A DNA stretch of 64,000 bases from Anomaloglossus baeobatrachus (GCF_048569485.1 NC_134354.1:682347080-682411079), one strand, 5' to 3'. Shown: positions 22,006 to 35,413, counted from the first letter of the stretch. Made by a program: numbers and translations. The notes: generated by a model from the sequence alone, not told the origin.

Positions 22006-23496
22006 GGCCCTGTGCGCACTTACCGGATTTTGCCGCGGATTTTCTGCGGATTTGCTGCATGTTTCACTGCAGAAAATGTTCATAACATCTCTGCAGTGAA
22101 TCACCAGCAAAACCTATGGGAAAAAAAAAATCCTGTGCGCACTACGCGGATTTTGACAGCTGCATGTTTTGCTGCGGGATTCCCGCAGCAAACACAATTG
22201 CATGTCAATTCTTTTCCGCACGTCGCTGCGGGATTTCACTCCATTGACTGCCATGTAATCATGAAATCCCGCAGGGAGCAAAATCTGTGCGGTTCACTGC
22301 GTTTTCCTGCGTTATTCCCTGCGGTATTTCGCGGTTTACCTCCGGTAATGTACATCGCTTGCCTGCGGTTTTGCAGGGAAGTGATGTCATTATGACAGGA
22401 AGAGGAAGCCGTGCAGAGTAAACACACACATATCAGACACACACAGACATCACAGACATAGAACACAGACACATAGAACACGCATAGAAAGCAAACGGAA
22501 ATATAGAAAACAAAACACGTGGGCTCCGCTGTATATTTACCGTCCAGCCGAGGTAAGCACACAGCGGCGGCCCGGTATTCTCAGGCTGGGGAGGGAGAGG
22601 GGCAGGGTTAATGTCCCCCGCCTCCCTCCCGCAGCCGAGAATATCAGCCGCAGCTGCCCCGGGACTGTCTCATGCATTATGCGGCAGTACCGGAGTGTCC
22701 CCGGCTCTTCCTGCTGCCGTGATGCAGTGGCAGTCAGGGTAATACAAGGAGTTAATGGTGGCAGATCGCCGCCACTAAGTCCAGGCTTGATCATGGCAGC
22801 GTCTATGTGACAGCTGACATGATCAACCTGTAAGTAAAGTGAAAAAACAGACACCGAAAAATCCTTTTATTTTAAATAAAACACAAAAAAGCCTCGTTCA
22901 CCCTTTTATTAATCCCTCCCGAAACCAAGCTCCGACGTAATCCACAGCTCCCGCATAATCAACAGGTCCTGCGCTGCTTACATCCAGCCGCGACTGACAC
23001 AGACACACTGCTGAATTCAGGCTCGCAGCGAGACAGCAGAAGTAATTACCGGTCATTTCCCACGGCCGGTAATGTGAGCTCCCTGCCGACCGTGAGAAAT
23101 GCAGCGATCTGTCCTCTATCCCTCTATCCCTCTATCCCTCTATCCCTCTATCCCTCTATCCCTCTATCCCTCTATCCCTCTATCCCTCTATCCCTCTATC
23201 CCTCTATCCCTCTATCCCTCTATCCCTCTATCCCTCTATCCCTCTATCCCTCTATCCCTCTATCCAAGAAGGAAATTATTTTTTTTTTCTTCAATGTGCT
23301 TTATTGCATTGAATGCAATAAAGGACATGTACCAACCCGCACGCGGCAAAACCGCAGCAATACCGCAGTAAAACCGTGGCAAACCTCATGCGGTTTTCGG
23401 GTGCGGTTTGCCACGTTTTTTTACCGCGGGTGCGGTAATCTTTGATTACCTGCGGAATTTTCTTGAGAAAATTCCATTTTCCAATGCGCACAGGGC
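22006..23496. mobile_element. Large Harbinger-like MITE
   Basis: Terminal repeats GGCCCTGTGCGCACT and ATGCGCACAGGGCC, preceded by TAA (22003-22005) and followed by TAT. Subterminal regions are full of CGCGGATTTT/GCGGTTTTGC words, inverted across the element. The centre (22400-23270) is unrelated GC-richer DNA including an 8-bp minisatellite. No transposase is recognised in either strand. Confidence 0.75.
23112..23265 (+). repeat. (CCCTCTAT)n minisatellite
   Basis: About 19 perfect copies of an 8-bp unit, inside the MITE at 22006-23496. Frames through it give SLYPSIPL-type repeats, which are artefactual. Confidence 0.97.
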
Positions 23497-23499
23497 CTA

Positions 23500-24383
23500 T
23501 AGCGCGGAAACCAGATTTGATACTTTTTGATATGTATGACTTTTGACAGGAGCCCAACAGGTCCCATAACCACCTTTTTAAAGGTGTGCATTATAAAGAG
23601 CCATTAGACTGCAAAAAGTCCCACTGTTTTTGCACAGGTCCCTCTTCTCTCCGTCCACCCCTGCTCAAGAGATTGGTGTAGTATAGAGCACATGTCTGCA
23701 GTTCTGCCATGATTTACTACGTTTTGTTGTTTCAGTTGCCTTGCTGTTGTGTTTTTACTAGGAAGATCTTGTTAAATCTATATGGTTTACCACCTTTTGA
23801 GCAGAGATGTAGCAATAGGGGGTGCACCTGGTGCCTAAGAGACCCCACCTGTAATAAATGGCATATGGTAGATGGGGAGATTGGTTTAATTTGGTACTGT
23901 AACTCAAAGCAAGATGTGGTCTGCTTTTCAGGGCTGTAATGTTGCCTTGGTGTACGGTAAATACCATACACGAGTGTTGTGATGTGAAACGTAAAAATTG
24001 GCGGCAACATTTTTCATAGAAGTCTATTTAGAGTTACCGGAAGATTCCTGAAAAGTGGTCTGTGTTTACTGTGTGTGTGCTTTTTTGTTTAAGGTTTTAT
24101 TTTTCAGAAACTGATACTTTTGATGCACATTTCCCATAAACTGAGCAGTTTACAATTGTCAGAACTACGTTTTATAGGATCGTAAACTAGAAAGCAAACT
24201 GTAAACTGATCTGGCTAGTGGTCCAAGTGTGCTCTTGACTCTCTAGATGACGACTTACAACTTTTTATTATATTTTGAACCCTTTCCTAAAATAGTCAAT
24301 ATTCCTATCCTGAACTTACTTCCTTATAATTGCAGAACGATTCTGTCCTTTATCTGAGACTGCAGCACACTGTGGGTAGTTCT
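23500..24383. other. No recognisable feature
   Basis: About 880 bp with anonymous 70-90-codon frames on both strands and no repeat structure that could be delimited. Confidence 0.45.
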
Positions 24384-24386
24384 TAA

Positions 24387-24656
24387 CACTAGAAGTCCCA
24401 GAGAGGGGTCATTTAACATTTCTACCTTTGGAACCCAGAGATGGTTCAAATGACCTGAAGGATTTTAGCTAACATTCTATAATCACCGTCTTTTTGTTCT
24501 GTAATGAAGGCCATTACTGTCGCACCACAGGAGGTTGTTGTTTTCCATTGAGTTTAGCCATTTAGTTTCTAGTTAGTTCTATTCAGTTTATCATCAGTCA
24601 TTTGACCCTCTTTCGGGACTTCAGGAGGGAGCTCGAAATTTCTGTGACTTCTAGTG
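24387..24656. mobile_element. piggyBac-like MITE
   Basis: Flanked by perfect TTAA (24383-24386 and 24657-24660), the piggyBac target. The termini CACTAGAAGTCCCAGAGA and TCTGTGACTTCTAGTG are inverted. Inner halves contain GGTCATTTAAC and GTCATTTGACC. 270 bp, non-autonomous. Confidence 0.8.
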
Positions 24657-24660
24657 TTAA

Positions 24661-25890
24661 ACAGCTGTAGATGAACCTTTCTTGAAAGTTGAGTAACTTA
24701 CGTACTTGAACATTTCTTTAGGATGGGTTCATACACTGTAAATAAGCTTGTTAAATAAAGCTAGTTTTTGTCAACTTCGCCCGTTGCATTGCAGTGGATG
24801 AAATCTCCATGGGGGTCCGGTAGCCAGAGAGTTCTGATGTGGATGTTGGCCTGGGGTCCTTTTTTGTTCCACTCTGCTCTCGATAGTGTGTCTATAAGGC
24901 TTTATTGCCAGAATGATGTTCTGGACCTCTTGTACTTCATGTAAAAGAGGACAATCTCAAGTGTTAAAAATCTGTGGCCCATACAATAGTCCCATATGAA
25001 CATTGCCTAAATCTACCTTATAACCGCACCTTTGGCTGCAAAATTGCCCATGCTGTAGTTGTCATTTGACTAGAAATTCTCAAGCAAGTGTTCTACTATG
25101 CTTTTTTTTTTCAGAAGCCTAGATTTATTTCCTCTTTTCCCCTTTTTCTTATACATGTGGGAATTCTGTCTCTCCACCAGGCTGGAAACCCTCTGATTAA
25201 CCAAGCAATTAGTTACACATTTCTCTTTTGTGTAGTGTAGATCATGTTTAGCCGAGGCCAGGTTACAGACCTCGCCAGGGATAAAGCCGTGGGAACGGTC
25301 TGATTAGTTATCAGTTGGGGCGTGGGCAAAGCTAAGGTTGATATCAGCACATTGCCTGTGTTATGTTGTACAGTGGCAATGGGCTGGCACTGAGGCTTAG
25401 CCCGTTAACGGGAGCTTGAGTAAAGTAACTTCTTGCTCCTGTGACTTTGGGTGGTCAACAGTTGTCCCACTTCACACGTCAGATGTTTTTCTTTGCATCC
25501 TGTTATTTCAATACTTATAGACCATGTTGATGGAGGCTACAGTAGCTCTACTTTACAATTTAAGCTGCATTCACGTTATTACAGTTTATAAAGTCACCAA
25601 TTAACCACTGATTTGTAAAATCGCTACAAATGTTGGTTTCCATCTAAAGCCTCAAAAAACGGGATTTTGACAAAACGCTCAATGGATCCATTTATTATAA
25701 CAAGACAGATGTAGTCGCTGTGTAATGTTTGGCCTGTGTTCTGGTTGTGTGGGGGCTGTGTTTTCTTTTGTTTTTGTTTAGGAGGCGAGACAGGACTTAA
25801 AATAACTTTTTCGTAAGTTTCTAGGAGACCCCCTGATCCATAGCTCAACATACAGCATTGTGTAAAAGGGAACCAGTCTGACCGTTTCTA
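24661..25890. other. No recognisable feature
   Basis: 1.2 kb of intron without a supported exon or delimitable repeat. Confidence 0.45.
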
Positions 25891-25893
25891 TTG

Positions 25894-26131
25894 AAGTGAA
25901 TCTGTCAGGTTTTTGCTACCACCCCAGTGTCAATGTATAATCAGATTGGGTGTGCTGGACTGCCCAGCACGTGACGTTGTAGTTGATCAATGTAATCACA
26001 AGGTGATTAATCCCTTTTAGTTTAAGTAAATAACAGCATAAGGGAGGCATAGTTGATTTTATTTTTAGTTTAACCCCACAAAGCATGCTGTCCTCAGATT
26101 ACATAGCAAAAACCTGCTGACAGATTCCCTT
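25894..26131. mobile_element. MITE (AATCTGTCAGGTTTTTGCTA type)
   Basis: Left AGTGAATCTGTCAGGTTTTT is mirrored by right AAAAACCTGCTGACAGATTC. 238 bp. The same family, heavily interrupted, frames 36172-39433. Confidence 0.8.
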
Positions 26132-26374
26132 TTTAAGTTGGTTAAAATACGTTCAGAGGACTGAGCTGCTGGAGATGATCAATTCTTCAACAGTGATGTT
26201 AATAAATTGTTCAGAAAGATAATGTCCTCCACGCATTATTTAGGTTATCTGTTGTACACCGATTTTGAAAAATCGTGGCTATATTTTATATGGAAATCTG
26301 GGTTTAGAGGCCCTGGTTGGGATTATTGCTCTTCCCAAACACCCGCCTCCCTGGTTCTGCTCCCTCCCCCCCCC

Positions 26375-26391
26375 CCCCCCCCCCCCCCCCT
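26375..26391. repeat. Poly-C tract
   Basis: A run of C following a pyrimidine-rich stretch at about 26366; a second C-rich tract lies at 28228-28249. Confidence 0.8.
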
Positions 26392-26732
26392 AACGAGCCC
26401 ACCTTCCTCTGCTTGACTGCCTGACCACTTACTAGCCAGTGAGCCATCAATCCAGCAAAGAAAAGGAGTGGGGAATAGTCAGGGAGGCAGAGGTGTAAGA
26501 AGGGCTCTGATCATGCCGACTTTGCATATCAATTAAAACAGTTTATTTTTCTTTTCTGGGCATTACTGCGCTCATTCCTCCCTGTTAGCATGATTAACTC
26601 CCAATAGTTGGCATGAATTCTTAGGCACCTGATTGGAACTGAACTGCTCCTTTTAAAAAGGGAATCTGTCAGGTCCAATATGCATACAGAACCACGAGCA
26701 TTTCTGGGTGTATATTGCTAATCCCTGCCTAA

Positions 26733-27036
26733 AGGTGGTGTCACACACAGCGACGACGACGACAACGACGTGCAGGGAGCAGGGAGCCAGCACTGGCAGC
26801 GTGAGAGCACAGCGCTTAGCGCTTGCTCCCTGCACATGTAGCCGGATTATACATCGGGTAATTAACCCGATGTGTACTCTGGCTAAGAGTGCAGGGAGGC
26901 AGCGCTAAGCGGTGTGCTCTCACTGATCTGCCTGTTTGACAGCTCACCAGCGACCATGTAACGACGCAGCAGCGATCCTGATAAGGTCAGGTCGCCCGTC
27001 GTGATCGCTGCTGTGTCGCTATGTGTGACCCCAACT
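26733..27036. mobile_element. Harbinger-like MITE (CAGCGACGACG type)
   Basis: The element starts AGGTGGTGTCACACACAGCG and ends CGCTATGTGTGACCCCAACT, flanked by TAA on both sides (26730-26732, 27037-27039). Its relative at 56080-56100 lacks the insertion and shows the uninterrupted sequence CCCTGCC...CCGTCC. 304 bp. Confidence 0.8.
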
Positions 27037-27531
27037 TAACTGTCCCTGTATACACTAGATAGATAAAGAAATCTATAGAAAAAGTATTTCTAAAGATTCT
27101 GTATGAGATGCAAATGAGTGCAGGGACTAGTCGCAAGGGTGTTATTTCCACCAACTAGTCTATCCTCTCAGCATGTCCACAGGGGTTTGCTAACATGCTA
27201 TTCAATGCCCAGCGGTGACGTCTGGTTTAAGCTCGGTACACATGAATACCCAGCACTTCAGTCATGTGCACTAGACCTCTCTGAAGCCGGGGCGCGTACA
27301 CCCGGCATCATACTGCGCATGACTGGAAGTTCCCGGCATTCTGATCATGCGCACAGAGCCTAAACCCAGAGTTTGAGGCGGTGACTCAGGTACTCACATC
27401 ACAGCCGATGACGCGATCTTTAGAAATACTTTTTTCTAGAGATCTCTTTATCTTTGCTAGTGTATAAAGGGACGATTGGGCAGGGATTAGCAACATGCAC
27501 CCAGAACTGCTCATGGTACTGGGTGCATACG

Positions 27532-28571
27532 TGTCGCCCCAGGGATGCTGATCCTCTTCAGGGACGCCACAGGGTTTCTTGTTCGATTTGGCAACAGGTA
27601 AAGTCAGTTTTTATATTTTATTTGTCGTGATGCCACACACGACTTGCGGTCAGGGATGTAGATGTCTGGGGCTGATGGGATCTGCAGCCAGATAGTGTAG
27701 CCTCCCGTGAGTGAGGCAGGCCCCAGGGGGGCTTGGGTGAGTAGGGTAGCGGTTCCCGGAATAATTCAGTTTCAGTCCAAAAAGTCTTTCAACTCGTTTT
27801 TACTCACTTTGGTGTTGTTGGGAGCTGACCCGGTCGATGCTGTGATTAACCAGGTAAGAACCAGGGCTCCTTCGGGTCAGTCTGAGGGTAACCAGTTAGC
27901 TCACCTTCCTAGCTCTTCTTTATTTATTTAAATAACCCCTGACTTGAAGTACCATGGGGTCTATCCAGGGAGTTGCAACTGCCTTTTCTCCCCTGTGTTT
28001 GGCCCGTTTGCCGGCAGCATGGACCAGGTGAGATGGCTTCAGGCTCTGTCTGTGGGTCCCTGCGTTGCTGCTGAGGCTCGGACGCTGAGAAGTTGGTGAG
28101 GTACTTGTAGTTCCCCTCACCGACAGGTTTAGCAGATAGTTAAACTGGAGTCTGCTCTAGGGCCCTGTTCTCTGTACGTGCCTAGTCACCCCGGACACTT
28201 CTCTCTGACTGACAAGGTGACCGTTCTCCCCCCCACCCCCCCCCCCCCCGTCAACGGTTACTCCCCTCGTGCAGGGTCTGACTAGTGGCCGCGTGCGTAT
28301 CCCCTAGTGACCGCCGCTCACCACTACCAGACTGGCTCGCTCCACTCCTTTCCTGACAACCGCTGTACTTTTGCTCCCAGCCCCTTGACAAGAATTGAAC
28401 GCCAGACCCCTCTGGAGACTGCCCAAGGGTCCCATCTAATTGTGTGGGAGAATTGGTTGCTATGTGTCTGTACGTACACACCTCATTCTGGCCCTTAGGA
28501 TTACCTGGAAGTACTGTCCCAGCATGAGTGCAGTACTCAATGGCGCCTGACCGGGTCAGGGGTGGCACACA
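27532..28571 (-). mobile_element. LTR-like element, family B
   Basis: Starts near TGTCGCCCCAGGGATGCTG and ends GGGGTGGCACA, followed by CATA, which also precedes the element. Reversed, its end TGTGCCACCCCTGACCCGG...GAGTACTGCAC resembles the start of the LTR at 54622 (TGTGGCGCCCCTGCGG...GAGTATTGCAC). Solo LTR fossil; boundaries are good to a few bases only. Confidence 0.6.
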
Positions 28572-28785
28572 TATTGGACCAATAAGGTTTCCTTTTAAGG
28601 AGAGGTTCAGCTCCCATCAGGTGTCTATAAATTCATGCTAACTATTGGGAGCTACAAGAAGTTATTACTGGTTTAGTACATATACCGACGCAGAATTTTG
28701 AACCAACTTTTTGTCCTTTTTTTGTATCCGTAATTTAGCATTTGGTAAAATAAAAAAAAAAAAAAAAAAAGTGCAGCAGAGTAAG

Positions 28786-29992
<1,207 letters not shown>

Positions 29993-29996
29993 TAAG

Positions 29997-30362
29997 GGGT
30001 AGTAATTTCCCCATCATTACAGTGTATGATTTTGAACGTGATGCGTTGGGAAATGGCCGACCTCCTGCTAATAGTGTGGTCCTAGCTTACTAAATTCTTA
30101 GCAAAAAAAACTCGGCTTATAAACCCTACCATTGCTTGTTTTTCAAAGTAATACATTGTTGTGGTGGGGAAAAAAATGTCCAGATCAGTATGGGTTAACA
30201 CTTTTCACGCCTCCATGGCAAGATGGTTGTCCAGACCCTGAGCTCAGTCTTTGGATATGTTATAAGCTCTAGTTGCTGTAACTAATCAGACGCGGCAAGT
30301 GTTGGCATAGAGTGAACTTCTGCATGTAAGAAAACATTCTCCCTTAAATGCCTATTGAGCTG
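29997..30362. other. Unassigned flank of the tandem array
   Basis: No repeat family recognised. The last bases before the array read CTATTGAGCTG. Confidence 0.4.
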
Positions 30363-30501
30363 CAAATTGTCTCTCCAGTAAAGGAGACAAACTCTAGCAC
30401 AGCGCCACCTATTGGAAGTAGCGATCCTAAAAGTCACAAGTGGATTTTTGACAATCCTTTGCAATATGACTCAGGATATATAAGCCAGATCAGAATCCCA
30501 A

Positions 30502-30547
30502 TTTGCAGACACGGTGTTTCGGGGTGCTTGCCCCTCGTCAGTGCAAA
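30502..30547 (-). ncRNA. Type I hammerhead ribozyme, copy 1
   Basis: On the minus strand the order is: stem I strand TTTGCA; core CTGACGA; stem II GGGG-CAAGCA-CCCC; core GAAA, whose last A opens stem III; stem III ACA/TGT closed by a CCG loop; cleavage nucleotide C after U16.1; stem I return TGCAAA. All invariant hammerhead positions (CUGANGA, GAAA, UH) are met. Stem I continues beyond an asymmetric internal loop into a perfect 12-bp helix (30483-30494 with 30559-30570). Predicted cleavage is between the complements of 30508 and 30507. The short stem III is typical of Penelope/retrozyme hammerheads. Confidence 0.9.
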
Positions 30548-30918
30548 GTATGGGGGTGTCTGATCTGGCTCATGAGAAAGCTATGTGGGGACCACGGGGG
30601 AACACTATTCTCCTTAAGGAGACTTTGCAAGCCAGTCTGGCTGCCAGGTAAGGGGACTTATAGCTGCAATGCCCCTAAAATTCCACGGGGGAACACTATT
30701 CTCCTTAAGGAGACTTTGCAAGCCAGTCTGGCTGCCAGGTAAGGGGACTTATAGCTGCAATGCCCCTCTGGGAAATATTCAAATTGTCTCTCCAGTAAAG
30801 GAGACAAACTCTAGCACAGCGCCACCTATTGGAAGTAGCGATCCTAAAAGTCACAAGTGGATTTTTGACAATCCTTTGCAATATGACTCAGGATATATAA
30901 GCCAGATCAGAATCCCAA

Positions 30919-30964
30919 TTTGCAGACACGGTGTTTCGGGGTGCTTGCCCCTCGTCAGTGCAAA
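30919..30964 (-). ncRNA. Type I hammerhead ribozyme, copy 2
   Basis: Identical to copy 1, 417 bases downstream, with the same extended stem I. Two successive cuts (copies 2 and 1 on a minus-strand transcript) would release a 417-nt monomer. Confidence 0.9.
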
Positions 30965-31335
30965 GTATGGGGGTGTCTGATCTGGCTCATGAGAAAGCTA
31001 TGTGGGGACCACGGGGGAACACTATTCTCCTTAAGGAGACTTTGCAAGCCAGTCTGGCTGCCAGGTAAGGGGACTTATAGCTGCAATGCCCCTAAAATTC
31101 CACGGGGGAACACTATTCTCCTTAAGGAGACTTTGCAAGCCAGTCTGGCTGCCAGGTAAGGGGACTTATAGCTGCAATGCCCCTCTGGGAAATATTCAAA
31201 TTGTCTCTCCAGTAAAGGAGACAAACTCTAGCACAGCGCCACCTATTGGAAGTAGCGATCCTAAAAGTCACAAGTGGATTTTTGACAATCCTTTGCAATA
31301 TGACTCAGGATATATAAGCCAGATCAGAATCCCAA

Positions 31336-31381
31336 TTTGCAGACACGGTGTTTCGGGGTGCTTGCCCCTCGTCAGTGCAAA
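31336..31381 (-). ncRNA. Type I hammerhead ribozyme, copy 3
   Basis: Identical motif in the partial third unit, so the array holds three hammerheads and could yield two exact monomers from one minus-strand RNA. Confidence 0.9.
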
Positions 31382-31502
31382 GTATGGGGGTGTCTGATCT
31401 GGCTCATGAGAAAGCTATGTGGGGACCACGGGGGAACACTATTCTCCTTAAGGAGACTTTGCAAGCCAGTCTGGCTGCCAGGTAAGGGGACTTATAGCTG
31501 CA

Positions 31503-32190
31503 GTCATCTCGGGGCAGTCATCCCTCTGTGATAACAATGTAGAAGAAGTGTGTGACTGAACCCGAGCATGCATTGCCGTCACCCAGTGTGCTTACTAGAG
31601 ATGGAGTCCAAAGATTCCTAGAAATCCCTTTCCTCTTTATGTCTTGATCCTCCACAAAGGGAGTCAAGTCATGATGTTGATAGATGAAAGTGCATTATCA
31701 ACGCTTGTTGTATAAAACATTTATCATATCTGCACTTATTTTATTTTTATTTTTTCACCAAGTTTCACTTATGGTGGCTTCCTAATTTTTTCTTTCCTAT
31801 GGCAACAGATTATTTATTTAGTTTCCCCATTTGTTGCATCTCTGTAAAGAGAATCCACTAATGTCGACACGGGTGTCCATGATGTTCCCCATTTCCTTTG
31901 CACACAACCACATACTAGGGTCTGTTTCATATGGTATTGGTTTCTCAAAGATACCTCTTCTTCTACAAATGTGTGGAGAACACCCAACCTCAATGAGACC
32001 ATACCTGGGTCACATTAGAAAACACGACTCTAAAGGTTACAAACACTAAAAGTTGTCTTAACTTCTCAATTTCTGCAGATTAGTATAGGGTCTAAAGCGT
32101 TCACGTGTTCTCTTGTCATCCATTTGTAATGGATTCAGTGTTAAAAAACAAACCTGGATTCGTTACAAACAGGAAAAAAACAAAGGAGGC
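31503..32190. other. No recognisable feature
   Basis: Right flank of the array; AT-rich with anonymous short frames. Confidence 0.45.
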
Positions 32191-32427
32191 TAGTGATGAG
32201 CGAGCAGGACCATGCTATAGTGCACTGTGCTCATAATGGTCAATTGGTTGCTTGGATGGGCACAATGTGTGGGCTGAATATAATGGAAGTGGAGGGGGGG
32301 GAAGACTCAGGATTTCCTGAAAATGCTTGTGGTCCCCATTGACTTCCATTACACTCGGGTACTCAAGTCGTGCCCATCTGAGCATCTTGTTACGAGACCT
32401 GAGCACGGTAGAGCTCACTCATCACGA
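32191..32427. mobile_element. MITE (GTGATGAGCGAGC type)
   Basis: Left TAGTGATGAGCGAGCA and right GAGCTCACTCATCACGA are inverted. The centre has inverted copies of AATGGAAGT and TGACTTCCATT. Relative at 8366-8490. Confidence 0.7.
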
Positions 32428-32447
32428 ACTATGGCAATTTTTTTTGC

Positions 32448-33068
32448 TACTGTGTTTTTTCAAAAATAAGACCTCCCCCAAAAATAAGCCTTAGCAGGGA
32501 TTTTCAGCATTTTCTGAGCAAGGCTTAAATATAAGCCCTAACCCGAAAATAAGCCTTAGTTGCTGTTCAATAATGAAGCTGTTAAAGATATTGTAGAACA
32601 CTTCATTATAGAAAGCAGACACCCTGCAATCATACTCACCAGACGCCGAGCGAGAAGATCTGCTGTGCACACGCACGCACGCGCGCGCGATACCGACTTC
32701 CTCTGGCCGGCAGTGTGGTGATGTGCAATGACCTGCGGCTGCGAATGGCATGCTTACAGGACCTGTGATGCGTAACTTCCTCCCATCTTTCCCTGCGGCC
32801 GGAGGCATACTATACCGCCGGATGTGGTGAATAAGCAATCTGATGTATGTAAGTCGGCGAGAAGCAGGGAAGGACGGCATGCAGCATATCTGCTGAGAGG
32901 GCCTGCCAAAGATCACAGGAGGACCTGGGGACCACACATATATGTACAGGGTCTGGTATGACTCTTCTGGGAAGGGGAGGGGAGGGTCTGCTTTTTGGGG
33001 GGGTTAAACTTTCCCCTTACAATGTTTTCTACAAGAGTAAGACCTACCTGAAAATAAGCCCTAGCACT
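32448..33068. mobile_element. Repeat with AAAATAAGACCT termini
   Basis: The words AAAATAAGACCTCCC, AAAATAAGCCTTAGC and CCGAAAATAAGCC cluster at the left (32461-32560). GTAAGACCTACCTGAAAATA and AGCCCTAGCA recur at the right (33035-33066) in the same orientation. The interior includes alternating CACGCACGCGCGCG at 32680. Likely a frog non-autonomous element; superfamily unknown. Confidence 0.5.
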
Positions 33069-33493
33069 TTAGCACTTTTACTCTGCTGCAATGTACCGAA
33101 GCAAACTTCAATCGTGTGACAAATGTCGTTCCCTTGTAGCCCCAGCTTTACTCTGTGTATGGGGGACCTATAGACTGCTGCCAGGGGTGTATGGCGGCTG
33201 CTTATAACCCCTCTGCCATGTGTATGATATAGTTGGGATAAATGTTCTCACGTATTTGGTCGCTTTTAGGATTTAATAGTAACCACTCTGCCTTTTGTAA
33301 ATGTGTTTTGTGTAGGAACTGTATGTTGGACTGAAAGAAGAAAAATATTCTAGCATGTGAATGTTATATATCTGGGCCTGGCTTACACTTCTGGTGGACG
33401 ACTCTGCCAGAGCACTGCGTTGTAAGAAAATCTGTTCTGGAAGAGCGTCTGGAGGAAGATTATTTAAAGATGTTAACTCTTTCTTTTGTTGCT

Positions 33494-33526
<33 letters not shown>

Positions 33527-33817
33527 AGTAAGCACATCTTCAATACCGCCTTGCACACTATATGGTCATCTCTGGCTGAATGATCATTGGAGACCAAGTA
33601 TATCCATTGTACAGATCATATGGAGGTTATTTAGACCCGAAAGGCTAACACCTTTTTAAAAGGAAAGTTGGATGCGACATGTACAGTAAATGAATACAGA
33701 CCAGGACTTTCCAAATGGAACAATGGAAACCTGAATACCTGCTGTGAGCTTGAGGCCTTAAGACCCACAGGGAAACATTAGTGATCCAATCAATACTAAT
33801 CATTTCTCCTAAAGTAA
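33069..33817. other. Unassigned, includes (GT)n at 33499-33522
   Basis: No gene or element recognised apart from the GT microsatellite. Confidence 0.5.
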
Positions 33818-34162
33818 TCCGTATTTTTTCGGACCATTTCCCCTAAATATTGGGGGCGAGTGGGGTGTGTGTCTTATAGTCTGAATGAGGGTGCTGCGGT
33901 GGAGCGGGTCATCGGCGGCACGAGCAGGCTGTAGCAGCCTGCCGTTATCACGTGGACCTGCTCATTTAATATGCACGCCCATCATCCCGCCCATCTCTCA
34001 GCGCTGAAGACGGCGCTGACAGGTGGGTGGGGTGATGAGCGGGGAATGTGCGCATATTAAACAGCCTGCCCGCATTATCACCCCTGGCAACTACAGCCTG
34101 GAGTGATCATGTGCGGCTGTATTCACTGATCCCCACACATCATCATCAGCGCGGGGTGCAGT

Positions 34163-35413
<1,251 letters not shown>

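Larger units (their letters stand above)
26652..28600. mobile_element. Palindromic MITE holding two later insertions
   Basis: The left arm (GGGAATCTGTCAGGTCCAAT, TTGCTAATCCCTGCCT) is matched by the right arm (GGGCAGGGATTAGCAACATG, CATATTGGACC, TTTCCTTTTAA). A relative without these insertions lies at 56012-56600. A Harbinger-like MITE sits in the left arm (26733-27036) and an LTR-like element in the right arm (about 27532-28571). Confidence 0.7.
30363..31502 (-). repeat. 417-bp tandem array (2.7 units) with a hammerhead ribozyme per unit
   Basis: Units start at 30363, 30780 and 31197 (CAAATTGTCTCTCCAG), spacing exactly 417. The first two appear identical and the third stops after about 306 bp at TATAGCTGCA. 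Each full unit contains a nested 91-bp duplication (CCACGGGGGAACACTATT at 30592 and 30683). On the minus strand each copy has a type I hammerhead motif (30502-30547, 30919-30964, 31336-31381). The layout matches hammerhead-bearing tandem repeats such as retrozymes, Penelope terminal repeats or newt satellite 2. The family is not identified. Open frames on the + strand are repeated artefacts. Near identity of units implies recent amplification. Confidence 0.93.

Noticed and set aside
30348-31397. Repeated 103-codon + strand frames that look like a tandem gene family
   Set aside because: They are the 417-bp DNA repeat read in a chance frame. The structured signal is on the minus strand and is RNA, not protein.
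30363-31502. CRISPR-like array
   Set aside because: Units are 417 bp, contiguous and identical, without spacer-repeat alternation; the genome is vertebrate.
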